Part shown: in pieces, positions 22,338 through 35,659 of the stretch
Position numbering within the stretch: position 1 is the stretch's first letter
Layout: every line of letters starts with the position of its first letter
Assembly: GCA_039720395.1 (NCBI GenBank)
Contig: CM077833.1
Coordinates: 22,404,271 to 22,468,270, forward strand
From: Liquidambar formosana
Taxonomy: Eukaryota > Streptophyta > Magnoliopsida > Saxifragales > Altingiaceae
Reading direction: 5' to 3'
DNA: 64,000 bases
The notes under the pieces: model-generated
Databases searched by the model: none
What the model saw: only the letters and a program-made list of their open reading frames with translations
Told to the model about the DNA's origin: nothing
Position numbers and translations under genes: made by a program

Positions 22338-22927
22338 GAGGAAATATCCAAAACCTCATTTAAAAATAAAATCATATCTAAAAACTCCATTAAATATTTT
22401 CATATCCATCTAATCAAATGAAAAATAATCATGTCCATTAACTCCAACCAATAAACATTTTGTTTATTGATGTTAAAAAAAAAAGGTGATCCAACCAAAA
22501 TACCCTTCTTTCACATTAAATTAATATGTTTAATAACAAAACTGCATATTTAACAAAATTTTCCCTTTCACCCCTTATTTTCCCAAATCTCTCATTCTCT
22601 CTCCTTCTTCCCCCCTCTTGCGTGTATACTGGAGAATAATTAATTAATGATAGTTAATTTTATTCTAATTAAACTAAATAAATAAAAATAGAAATTTAGT
22701 TAAATAGACATTTTTTTCATTAAACATTTTAATATCAAATAAGGGTATTTTAGTCAAATCACTTTTTTATTTTTTATTTTTTATTTTTTAACATCAATAA
22801 ACAAAAAGTTAACTGATTAGAATTAATGGATATGATTGTTTTTTATTTAGATTAAATAGATATAAAAAATATTTAATAAATTTTTAGATACAGTTTTTTT
22901 CAAAGGGAGTTTTGGGATATTTCCCCG
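22338..22927. mobile_element. 590-bp long-TIR non-autonomous element
   Basis: Left arm GAGGAAATATCC...AAAAC and the complement of the right end CGGGGAAATATCCC...AAAAC begin inverted repeats of about 150-170 bases. These include the matched words TTAAATATTTT, TCATATCCAT and TTTTGTTTATTGATGTTAAAAAA. AAATTTAA occurs at 22330-22337 and again at 22928-22935 as the apparent target-site duplication. Eight identical bases fit hAT; nine with one mismatch would fit a Mutator-like element. No coding capacity is seen in the middle. Confidence 0.75.
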
Positions 22928-23900
22928 AAATTTAAACCAATCTTGTAAGGTAAGGGAAAAAGTGCAAGGCACAATCTTGATGGCCTAAAGTCACAACAAC
23001 ATGCCTTGACCTAAAGCTAATCGAAATATGATTTTCAGTCAACAATCTCGTCAGCAAACCCCTTCGAGGAAATATCCACTGGATTAAAGAAGTGGAAAAA
23101 AGAAGAATATCTTTCCTCCCAGCTTCAAGATGCCGTATATATCTCACGTGGAAAAGCATGCTAGCGTTTATCGTGTTCCTCAACACCTAGGTCTAAATTT
23201 GTTAAGACACCCATTAGGCCATTATCATTCTATTATATATCTATTTATTTACTTATTTTGGTATCAAAAGATTCCGAGGTGATCATGGAATTATGGGACA
23301 TCTATGAGATTAACTTTGAAAACAGATAATAATAATTAAATTCAAGATCTCTTATTTGATAAGAGGCCTAAAATTGTAAGAAATTTCTAATCGACCTCTC
23401 ACAATTTTATTCTACTATTGCTTTTTATTTTTTAACGGACTAAATCTATTTACACCTCTAACTTCTTAAATTCTAATATGCATATGTTTTTTTCACTAGT
23501 AAAAATAATCATATCATCTCATGTGCATTGATCCATTATTTTTGTAATTTTTTTTTTTTTGGTAAATCAATTATCCGACGTAATCAACGTATACGCCTCC
23601 ATTACCACAAAAATTAAGAAAATAAAAAATAAAATAATATACGCCTCAATTTACGATTTCACACACACTCCCCTCACTTGATAGCACGTACCCGTTTGAG
23701 CGACCGAAATCCTCTACGTGGCCCCGTATTTATTCCATCCATTTTATTGGCGAAACGGCAGTATGTTTAAGTATTTTTCATTGAATGTCACCTCGACCAA
23801 TAAGAAACAAGTGACAGATAAGGGGCAAGGGGGAAGGGACCCTGATTCGTGGGTGAAAGGGCAGGGGTGTACGCCGGTTGCAGCGAATAAAAGCACGTAG
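22928..23900. other. Intergenic / MEKK1 upstream region
   Basis: AT-rich to about 23650, then progressively GC-richer towards the MEKK1 leader. No convincing TATA box. The leader itself (about 23900-24392) is CT/GA-rich with several short upstream ATGs. Confidence 0.45.
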
Positions 23901-24376
23901 AGTTGGGCGTACGCTCGAATCTTTGGGTCCCCCATCAGACAAGAAGACACACTCCGATTCGCCAATCCCTGGTGTTGCGCCACATGGCACCGCGTTTTCT
24001 CTATCTCCTTCGACGGCGTTTACCAGTCTGCTCCCAGTTCTACTCTCTCTCTCCCACTTTTCAACCATTTCATCACTTTGCGGTCTGCATTTTTTCCCCT
24101 CAGAAGTTACAGCACAGAGGGAAAGAAAAAGAAAAAAACCATCTAGAATTCTACGTCGCTGCTTTTCCAATCTAATATTCTCGGTAAAATCAGAGAGGGA
24201 AGGAGAGAACTTTGATTTTCCCCGACTTCGTTGCTTCCTTCATCAAATTTTTTTTCCGAGAAAGTTATAGAGAGAGAAGAGAGAAACTGAGATTTCCAAA
24301 CCTCGCTGCTTTTCTGACCTATTTTTTTATTTATCGGGAAAGTTGAAGAGAAAAGAAGAGAGGGAAAGCAACTTTG

Positions 24377-24424
24377 ATGGATCAGGCTCTCAATGCATCA
24401 CTTACCTCGATTTCTCAGTCATAG
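24377..24424 (+). promoter_or_regulatory. Upstream ORF overlapping the MEKK1 start
   Basis: A 15-codon frame, MDQALNASLTSISQS, begins 16 bases before the MEKK1 ATG at 24393 and ends at a TAG just before the next in-frame MEKK1 ATG at 24441. If translated, it would block the first ATG and favour re-initiation at the second. Functional use is inference. Confidence 0.4.
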
Positions 24425-27400
24425 CAAGAAAAGCAGGGAGATGGATCCGAAGCAGAAGCGGAGGAAGCCGAAGCTCGAACGACGCAATGCGGTGAAGAAC
24501 TTTGACTACGATGTGGGGACGTCGTCGTCGTCGTCTTCGCTAGACTGTCCATCTCCTTTGCACACCAGATCCCTCGATTTGTCGGATCGAACGAGCTTTC
24601 GAGTCCGTGGGGTTGACGGCGAGTTTGATATAATTTGCCGGACTCTAGGGCTTTCGGGACCCGAAGACTTTGCTATACCGGCGGCGGCGTGGGAGGCAAG
24701 GACGGTGCGGTCGTCTTCTGACCTTTTGCCCAGGTCTAGGTTAAACCGGCTGGAGAGCCATAAGCCGGAAAATTTGCAGGAAAAGGAGGAAGATGAAGTG
24801 GTGAGTGATTTGACGGATAGGTTTGTGGATAGTGTTAGGTTCAGGAATGTAAGCGAGTCAACTCGGATTCAGAAGGAGTCTGCCGAGTCGTCTGGTGGGG
24901 GCGGCGGTGGACGAGAAGGCAGAAAAGGAGGAGGAGGAGGAGGAGGAGGAGGAATTAAGGGGGTTCGGCCTCCGGTTCTGGCACCTCCACCGGCAATATC
25001 CTTGCCGGTGATTGATCATGGATGCTCAACTTGGGATTTATTTAGGGCTTTTGCACCAGAAGGTGATGGAGGCTCTTCTGTTGTCATTCAGAGAGGGTTT
25101 AGTTCTGATGACGATGATGAAGAAGTTGATAGGGCAATTATTAGGAGAGAGGAGAGGGCTGGACCTGGGGAGAATGCTGTTCTTTCGGAGTCATGTTCCT
25201 TTACAACATCGAATGATGATGATTCTTCCAGTACCACCACGGAACCTATGTCCAATATTTCGCCAAATTTGAGATTCAGACGTACTATTACCTATTGGGA
25301 AAAGGGTGAGCTTCTGGGCCGGGGGTCGTTTGGAACAGTGTATGAAGGAATCGCTGAGTAAGTTCTGTTCATACCATCATTTTAATTTTAATTTTCATGA
25401 AAATTTTAAGCACTTCTTGTAGTAGTAGTAGTTCTTAAACAAAATCCAGTATTTAGCATTTATTGGTAGCCCCTTTTTATGCAATATGGTTCTGTTGTTA
25501 GAATTTTGAATTGATTTTTCCTTTTTGTAATCATCTCTTCCATTGTTTGTTAGCATCGGCTATCAGTCAATTTCGATTCCTTTCTTTATTTAGAGCTTCA
25601 AATTTCAATTTCAATGCCCCAATTTTATGCATTGAACTCATGAAAGGTCTGCAAATTGTCGGGATTAGAGGGTTAATTTTGGTTGTTTATATTCAGATAG
25701 AATCTTATCGGATATTGGGGCTTTTCTTGATGGCATTCTGTTTTGTAATATATTTTACTCTCTCTCTCTGATTTTAATTTTTAATTCTTTGAAATTGCTT
25801 ATATTTTAAGTATAGATGTTTTATACACCTAATAGATACATCTCATTTAGGAGCCTATTTTTTTGGACAACATTGGGTATCCTATGAGGTGTGTCTACAA
25901 TGTTTTTAGAAATTTGAATGACGATGAGATTGATAAGCTTTCTGCTCTGCTTGATGGCATTAAGGAGGTGTATATTTCTCTTTTCTATGATGATAATTGG
26001 TATTGGGTTGTTGAATCCAATGGCCTCTTGTTTATTGAGTCCTTTTTTCAGTCTTTAATCTTGGATTTTCCTTTATCCTGTGATCTCATTTAAGTTTCGA
26101 GAGTGCCCCAAAAAGTTAAAGCTTTAGCTTGGTTGTTTGTTCCTAACAAGGTTAATATTTAAGACATGCTTCAAAAAAGAAGACCTTCTTCGTACATGTG
26201 TGTGATGTGTTGTTCTGATGGGGAATCAATTGGTCACTTGTTTCTCCATTGCCCGTTAGTTATGAAGCTTTGGTGTAAGTTGTTTCAAATGGTGGGGGTG
26301 TTGTGGGCTCCTTCTAGACATATTTCTCCAATTTTAGAAGCACATTTCTTGAGTTTTGGTGGATGGATAGGAAGGGTTCTTTGGAATTGGCTATCTTTTC
26401 CACAATTATGGAACCATATTGTGTTGGCCATAGTATATTACATTTGGTTGGAAAGAAACAGAGAATTTTTAGGACAGGAAAAAAAGCGATATTGCTTTGT
26501 GGAAGAGTATTAGGAACTCGGTTTCTTTTGGGGTTTTATTTTTAAGGAGTTTAATAGTATCCCTCTTCCTCTTACTTTGGAAGATTGGAAGGTGGTTTGC
26601 TTGTTGAGGGAGTGGAAAATTGCTAAAGTGTGTTCTTGGAAGCCTCTGCCTTTTGTTAAAATTAAGTTTAATATTGATGGCAGCCTTCTTGGAAATCCGG
26701 GTGTCATTGGAGCTGGGGATATTTTTTCGAAAAAAATGAGGGAAATGCTATCCTCTCTTCCTTTATGTTTGATGGTGATGGTTTCACCATTAAGGTGGAG
26801 ATTCAAGCTTTTTTAATTGGCTTAAGGCATGCTAAAAGTTGTAATTTAAGAAATATTTTGGTGAAGGAAGGTTCTTTTGCTGTTATCTATTGGTTGAAGG
26901 AAGGGGAGAAAGCAAGTTGGAGATATTACTATGCTGCTAGAGAAATTTTAGACATTCCAAGGCAAACTGGGGCCAAGTTCACTTGAAGTCATAGATCAGT
27001 TAATGGAGAAGCGTATATTTTAGCAGAAAGAGGGGGCCACTATGGTGGAAACTTTTGTAGGCAGTTTCTATCCGCTTTTATCTCCTTTCTTGGAGGCTCT
27101 TTGTTGTTTTTATTTAGGGGGGTGACTTTTACATTCTTCTTTTTGTTTATAGAGTATGGTTGGTGATAGGTTTGGTTGCCTTTTTTGTTCTCCAAGGACT
27201 TCTCATCATTTCGTTGTATTGTGATTAATATACTTGGTATTTATAAAAAGAAAAAAAAAAAGCTCAAACACAGGTTTTGGACAATAGTTCTTGTTACGTA
27301 TGTTAGTTTGAAGTTGTTGAAGTGCAAAGCGATAACATTTTCTAATTGATCTTTGGACATTGCATATTGTGAAGCAGCTTCCCTTCTTTGCCTATTCTCC

Positions 27401-30400
27401 TTTATAAATTGGTGGTTGACTTCAATGTGTGTTACATTCATGAACATAGTATAATCTGAAGAATTTAGTCAACTTGCTGGCTTGCATAGAAAAGTGAACA
27501 AGGAGAAAATGGTGGTGGGGCATAGTTGTGTATTACATTACGTAGTCAGGAATGGAAGAGTGAATATATTTTAATTAATAAATATCTAACAGGGTATAAT
27601 TTATTATACTGAATGTGTAAAGTATATACACAGGTACACCTAATATTTATTTGCTAATAATATGCATGTATTTGGTGGGTTTGCATTGGTAGAGGCTTCT
27701 GGCTACAGCCGCAAACCTTAAAGGGGCTTTAATTGGAATGTTCAACCCAAGCCCAGCTTTAATACTGAGAACTTTAACTGAAGCCCACTTAATTGTTGGG
27801 TCGGTTCGGGTTATGTTGTACTCAACCCACCAAAGCTGCTGCCATACAAGATACTGGCTCAAGTGCTATTTATACTCAAAGCCCTTCCTGAGATAGTAGC
27901 CTCCAACTGCACTGCATATGCCATCTGGCCAGCCATCGTGCCCTATGTTTGGAGTTTTATCTTCTACTATCCCAAATGAAGCTCCACCTCATTTCCAGCC
28001 ATGCCCATATTAGTTTTGTCTAAACCCAGATGTTGTCGTCAGGCGTGAGTACATCAATTGTTTTGTGTATGCCTTGGGACTCATACTTATGACTTGGCCT
28101 TGCATCCTTGTGAAATTTTCTATGTTGCTGATGGAAATATTTTATACATCGTACACAAACATGTCTTTTGAATTTCCGAAGCTGCGATAAGATGTCAACA
28201 CTGTTTTATTTGAGGTTATATACAATTGAAGGAATAAGTAAGCTTGTAGATTTTAAGGAGAAGGAAATGAATGTTACAGAGTATCATGGAGAAGAGGTTG
28301 GTTTTGCTATGGGTGGAATGCCTGCAGAAGTAGAGTTTTTACCGAGATGTCTTCTTGCCTCAGGGATATATTAGAAAAATCCAGCACTTTTGTCAAGGTT
28401 CTAAATATTTGGAGAAAAACAAGAGAGGCAACTTCATGGTGATTTAGATGAGTTAAAGAGTGTCCACAAATATAAACCTAACAGGTCTCTGCCTCCTTCA
28501 TCTTGCAGCAGGGGGGATGGGGACTGTGTTGGTGAAATTACTGAAATGATGGAATTCTTAAACTCTTTTGAGCTTATCTTGTCTTCCATTGATTAAAGGA
28601 TGACCTAGCATTTGATGAAGGGTGTTCTGGCTTACTTTTCACCCTACAAGTTACCGACAACAAGCTGTTACTATCTTGGAACTTATTTTTTAAATTTGAT
28701 GTGACCATTAGCAAAACATGGAGGCAAAGGGGGGAAAAACAAATATTATGATTAAACACATGGTCCACACCACATTATGCAGCCTGTTGAAATAGAATAG
28801 TCATATTGGCCTCCCCTTTGGTCTTCCACGTTATAGTGTGGGTGATTTGCATGAGATGGATGGTTGTTTTATTAAAAGAAGCTTTTGTTGGTGGGGGACT
28901 TGATTAATTATAGCATATTTTCAAGAAGTACCTTTGACTCTTTGAATTTTGAATATTTTGTTCTTATATTTGAGCCTTGTAAGTAGTGGAGAGGGGCAAG
29001 AATTTTTGTTGGAATTTTCCATTGTTGAGTGCTTCTTAGCCTCCATTAGAGAGTTGAGTGATTTTATTCCTTGGTGAATGATTTCCCTAGTATCCTCCAG
29101 AGAGTTCAGAGTTGAGTGATTTCTCTCCGTAGGTGACTGACTCCCCAAGTATCCTTTTGAGCATCAAGTGATTCCCGACATTGGGTTGAGTGATCAGCCT
29201 AGTACTTTCTTATGTTCCTATTGTAATCTATTTCTTTAATTATTGATAAATTTAATTTAATTTCCACTCTTGCGCGTGCTTGTGTTTGTTTAGCCTGCAT
29301 CAAGTTGGTATCAGAGCATCTTACACTGTTGCTGTTTTCAAATTTCAGAGCAGGTTAATTTGGCTACTGTTTTTGGCCAAATCTGAATATGCTTTCACAG
29401 TTTGATTCAAAGTACCATATGATGTTTGAAAGCCCTTTAAGTGTGGTTTCCAATGCAAAAAGCGGTTTGTCAATTGGAGTTTTGTAGAAGGAGATGTGGT
29501 CGTTTGGTGGAAAGTTGTTAGAGCTGAATGTTGCCATCTAGAGAATCTATTCTTTTCTAAAAAAAGTGGACATGGAAATTGTGGGCTCCTGTTGACGATT
29601 TTTATTGTTGGTTTTTTATTTTTCAATATATATATAATTTTTTTGTTTGTTTTTTGGTTTTTTTGTCTACCCCATTCTATTTCAATTTTGTTTTTCTGAG
29701 ACCTCCTCCTTTTTTATAAGCTTCTTCCCCCTAATAATAACATTTTGGTTAATTGATGCTAAATTTGAAATGCTTTTTTGTTTTTCTCTTTCTTAAATTT
29801 AATCAGAGATGTTTTTCTTTAGTTCTAATGTGTTTGCTGTACTTTTATTATCTTTACTATTTATACGTCTGCAGGGATGGATTCTTTTTTGCTGTGAAGG
29901 AAGTTTCATTGCTTGATCAAGGAAGCCAAGCAAAGCAAAGTGTTTCCCAACTTGAGCAGGTGCGTCAGGCTTAAGGTTTTTCGTGGTGTGATATTCTTAT
30001 CATGTTTACATGCATACCCTGCTATGATTGAGTAATCTATGGGACTAGAAAGTAGAGTACTCTTGATAATCATTTCTTGCTGAGATTGTCTCTCATTTCC
30101 TGCTATTTGTTCAGGAGATCGCTCTTTTAAGTCAGTTCGAACATGAGAATATAGTTCAATATTATGGCACAGATAAGGTATTGCTTTCTTGCTTTTCATG
30201 CTTCTTTTTTGTGCTTCTATCTCAGATTAATTATCAATTTTGGATAAAAATAAGATTGAAGTCGACAAAAATAAGATTGAAGTCAAAGTGAGAGATGGTT
30301 TACCAATTTTTATCTTTTCAGCATGCACTCCTCTTAGAGAAATGCTTTTGTTTGTGAACTTCTGCTCTTATTCTCTGTATCATTAGCATAATATATTGTA

Positions 30401-33400
30401 GATATGATTTGAGAGAGAATTTAATGATATAAAGCACTGCTGATTTGAGAACAAAGCCAAACCATGTTTCATGGACTTTGGTGCACGTGTGAGGTGCGGT
30501 CGTCTCCAGGTATCATGTACTTCTAGTCCCCAAATCTTAGGTCATGGGGTCACAACTAATGATCAAAGCATCCACATTTCTTCATTTCTATCGTAGGATA
30601 AAATTTAGTTTCTAACTTTCTATGTAACATTACTTATTTGTGGATACTTCAATCGTTTGGAAATATCCTGTAATAGAGTAAAAGATAGATTTAGAAGAGT
30701 GAACTAGGACTTGTTCCTCTCTTCCTTTATTGGATACTCGTAAGGGGCTAATTGGGCATATACTGCGTACCCATATCCTTATGTGTGCTACATGGGTGCT
30801 TCACTCACTTTGAAGTGTCCATTTCACTTATGCAAGGACGAGAAAACTTTTCCACTGGTCTCATAGTGTTTGTGACGAAAAAATATCCTTCAGATAAGTT
30901 TAAGTGCCTAATTTTAGTTATTAACATCGGGAAAGTCTCACAACATGACAACAACTCTATAGCTTCTTCTTCTTCTTCTTTTGTTTTTTAGATGACGAGG
31001 AACCTTTTAGCAACCCCATGGGGCCAAAAAAGTCTCACACAACTCTATAGGTGAACAGAGAAGGTGAATATGGAACTTTCATGGGATTCCTGGACTGGAA
31101 ATATAGTGCTACTTGCTTAGTTAACTCCATTGTTCTGTTGATTATTCTGCTAATGTATTAGACTTGGCCCAGCCCAGCTGGTTGAACCATTGAAGTGGCT
31201 TCTTAGCTGGTTGAGGCGTGCCCTGGACTGTTTGAGGGCCTGAGTGGTGTTTAAATCGATATTTTTGGGGCTTAAATTTCTTCATAAAAAAAATTCCTTA
31301 ACTTTGTATGACTCGCTCGAATTGGTTGAGTTCCTTGTGACTTGGTGCAATTTGACTGGGCGCTACTTGTTTGCCTTAAGAAACAAATGGCACAACTGCA
31401 CAACGGAACCTTAACATGACTTGAACTTTAGATATATTTAATTGAAAAGGTGATGCTAACCATTCATTCAATATCAGTTTTTAAATAATCTTTAACCTCA
31501 ATGATACTTAACCAAATATATGTATGTGAATATATATATAAATAAAATTAAGAAAATACTATAGCAGTTAGTGATTCAAGTGGTCAAGCTGGTGGGTTGA
31601 ATCACCGACAGCTGATGCAGTATCTTGATTGGAATGATGTGTGGATCACCGTACTTGAACCTTAGATATGTTGAATTGAAATGGTGTGACTTAGTAAAAC
31701 AAAAATATAAAATAAAATATGAAAGTATTAAAAAGGTGTTGCTAACCATTCATCCAATATCAGTTCTTACATAATCTTTAACTTCAATAATACTTAACCA
31801 AATATATATATATGTATATAATAGGAAAATACTATACCAGTTAGTGATTCAACTGGTCAAGGTGGCGGGTTGAATCATTGACAGCTAATGCAGTTGCTTA
31901 ATTGCAATGGTGTTCGGATCAAGGTTTGATAACTATGTTATTTGGTTCTGATGATTCTGCTATGACATTTGAGAGGGTACCTTGGAGTGTATCTCCATCT
32001 CTGTATGTAGAGAGTATATAACACATATAGAAGTGCCAATGTGAAGCAACCAAAAGTTCAGTGGTGTACTAAAAATGAACTTGATTGTATAAGACTCCTG
32101 GAAGTTGAACAAAAATAAAGTGCCATTTGCTGAATTCCTGAATGTCCTAATGTATGGTAATGTGCAAAAGTCCATGGTAATTTTATTTAAATTTGAGCAT
32201 TCAAGCCCCAAAAATATGGAGGAAAGCTCTATTAAAGCCTTCAAGTATTGTGAACCTCCCTAACCCCAAGGGTTAGCTCAATTGGCAAGGGACCATGCCT
32301 CAAGAAGGAAGCGGAGGTTTTGAGTTTGACTCTTGGTAAACCGTTGGGGCTACCTACACAAGGTTACATGGTTTTCATGGGCCTTCAACTTACCTGATCC
32401 ATGTGGGTTGTGGGGTCTTATATGGGCCCAGGGTTTGCCCAAATGGTTTCCTTGTTATAAAAAGAAAAAAAAAAAAAAGAAGAAGGTATTGTGAACCTCC
32501 CACACACATAAAGCTCTGTCCCATGTCTATTTCTGGAGGAGTCACTGTGCCGATGACTTGTGGCAGTGTCAAACTGTGAAACTCTTGTCCAAGTCCACAA
32601 TAAGAGGCTTCTCATAATAGAAGTATAGATCATATATTGGGTGGCTAAGAAATAAGAATCCTCACAAGTCTGTCACCTGTTCTCTGTTGTTATAGTTGCT
32701 GGATTATGCTGTACTCTTATGGACCTGTTGCACATTGAATTTTGTGATTGATGTTTGTTTTTATTTATTTTTTCTTGCAAGTACTGGACTGTGAGCATTG
32801 TTATCTTATTTTCTTCACAATCTTCTTTGCAGGATGAATCAAAACTCTATATATTTCTAGAGCTTGTGACGAAGGGTTCCCTTATGAGTCTGTATCAGAA
32901 GTATCATCTCAGAGATTCCCAAGTCTCTGCATACACAAGACAGATTCTGCATGGTTTGAAGTATCTTCATGATCGAAATGTAGTTCACAGGTGATAAAAG
33001 TGAACCGAATATGTTATTAGCTGGATGTTTTTGTATTTATATTTAGTCATTAGTGTTTTTTTATATTTATATTTATTTTTGTTGTTGTTGTTGTTGTTGT
33101 TGTTGTATTCTAAGTTATTTTATTTTAGTGCTTGGAACATATGTTTCTTTCAAAATTTTATTCTTTAAAATTTTTATGCTTTTATTTTTCCTAAAATTTT
33201 TACCATTGGTTAAGTTGCTCACTTAGTTGTTGGATAGCGTACCTGGGCCTGTTCAATCTTTTCCTTTTTTTGTTTTTCCTTCCTAAATTTAAGGTGTTTT
33301 TAAAATCTTAGTTTGAAATGTAAAGCAGTTGGCAGTGGCCATATATACACACAAACACAAATATGTATTAGAGTTAGTTCTCTTACTTCTCATCTTTTTT

Positions 33401-35621
33401 CTTTCTTTGATTCAAGGGATATCAAATGTGCAAATATATTGGTGGATGCAAGTGGATCTGTGAAACTTGCAGATTTTGGATTGGCAAAGGTATTTTTCTT
33501 CCTCAGAATTTGATATCTTTTCTGTTTTTAAAGCTTCTGAAACGGTTGTAGATGTCTTGTTCTAATATTGCTGGTTGTACCCTTTCGTAGGCAACCAAAT
33601 TGAATGATGTGAAGTCTTGCCAGGGGACTGCATTCTGGATGGCCCCAGAGGTTTGCCTTTACCTTTCTGTTCTTGAGTTAATAAGCGTTATAATAAATGG
33701 TTCCATTTGAACTGATGAATCGGTTCAACAGCAGGATCAAACAACGGAGAACGTATGCTTTTAAATAGTAACTTGTATGAGTGTGTATCAGTTGTACACT
33801 ACTGACATGGATCAGTGAGATAATGATTTAGCTTTTTAATAATGTACTGGTTTATAGTCATTTTTACTGTTGTTACGTACTTTTTATAGTCATGGACTAT
33901 CCCAACTTTTTAATGATTTTTTAGCTTAAGCACTTCAGTTAGAAATTGACATTTGTGATGGTTGCACTTAAAGTCATTGGCTTTGGAACTTGATATGAGA
34001 AACATTATAGGATGACTCTGATATCTATTTCTTGCTTCCTGCGTTTTGATGAAGTTGTTATGAGGTTTAAATAACGTTGCTGATTTCACCAAGTTTACAC
34101 TTCACAGTAGAAGAAAGGACATATTGGTGACCATCATTTGGATTAAAAGCAGAGATTACCTTAAAAGAATTAAAATTGAAATCTTTAACATAGAATTTTT
34201 TAAGTGCATGAGGATACATACCAACTAAAATATATGCTCTAGATTGAGCAAAAAGGCGAAAAATAATATGTATAGCTAACACCACATAGTTGTCTGAGGC
34301 TTTGTTGAGTTGAGTATATGAAGCTTGGGTATATTGTTGTGATAATATTTGGAGTTACCTTGCATTTTATCCCATTTATTCATATTAAGGCTAGAACATT
34401 TTCTTTGGCTGATTGAAGTTCATGGCTGATGATGGGTTTTTAAGTGTTTTGGCAAACCATGCATGGAAGTTTTTATTTAGAAATTATAGTTGAAAAATCT
34501 ACTGCTGTATCTTAAGAAGTATAGTTAGATTACTATTTAGTTATTAGACATTTATCAGCCTTTGATAAATTTAAATTTGCAAGATTTTTTCTTCTTTTTA
34601 TCTTTTGACTTTAAAAATCTGCAAGATTTCTCTCTGTTGGGTTTATAAATTCACATTGGCAAATTATTTTGTTGACTATATGATGGAGTACATCATGTCC
34701 AATATAATCTCTAAATTTTTTTCTGATTATAAAGCTGTGTGAATGCAGGTTGTTAATCGGAAGAACCAAGGGTATGGGCTGCCAGCTGATATATGGAGCC
34801 TTGGATGCACCGTCTTAGAGATGTTAACCTCTCAGATTCCATACTCTCATTTGGAATGTGTACGTAACACATTTTTACAATTTATTATTTTTTTAGAAAA
34901 AAATAAAGAAAAATAAATCTCTTCTTCTTTCTCAACTATTTGTACTACTTACGCCATCTTGTTTTGATATGCTCTTTTGTTGTTTGATTTACGAGTAAAT
35001 TCTTCAACAAGGTACCTAAGTTTGTGGTGCAAGTCAGTTGAGTTTATGTAGTTGCATTTTAGTTTGATATGCTCTTTTAGTTTGAATGCTGCAAATGACC
35101 TCAGTTTCTTATTTTCTCGTACATCTAACATGGATGTGAATTCTTGAAAGATTTTGACTGGAAGTTGATTCCTCACTTTTTTTGAGGAGAGAGGGAGGGG
35201 GAGTGGGGTTGTGTTTAAAAATCAATGTATGTATTATTCCTGAAGGAGAAGGATACATAAGAAGGACAGGAAGTCCTACACAAACCCTGAAGCTAACAAC
35301 AAAAACAAAAAGGCATGATAAAGCATTAGGGCTCACAACTCCTTAATGGGGTAAAATTGTTCGTTGAAGACTTCGTAGTGGTAGCCCTTCTTTTAGCTAA
35401 GAAATCCGCCCCCCTACTAGTCTATCTATGAGTCTAAGAAAGGGAAGCATCAATAGATCTAGCAATATTTAATATCTTCCTTGTAGCATAAACATGCCTC
35501 CAACTCCCTCTTCCCCTTCTTTCATCCAAGAGATATTTGTATAAGAATCACCCTCAACAATAAGATCATACAACCCAAGATTCCTAGTGATGTAAAACCA
35601 CTCAGAGAGAATAGAAGATGA

Positions 35622-35659
<38 letters not shown>

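Larger units (their letters stand above)
30178..32832 (+). other. MEKK1 intron 3 (repeat-bearing)
   Basis: 2.66-kb intron between the exon ending GTDK and the exon starting DESKLY. It contains a tandem duplication at 31421-31922 and a SINE at 32261-32485. The rest is unremarkable AT-rich sequence. Confidence 0.8.

Noticed and set aside
23778..24270. Open frames of about 130 codons on both strands before MEKK1
   Set aside because: They lie in the CT/GA-rich leader and promoter, have low-complexity composition and resemble no protein family.
24899..24950. Gly-rich GGA/GGC tract as a misassembled microsatellite in MEKK1
   Set aside because: The frame is kept, and Gly-rich linkers before GIKGVRPPVL are normal in MEKK1 proteins.
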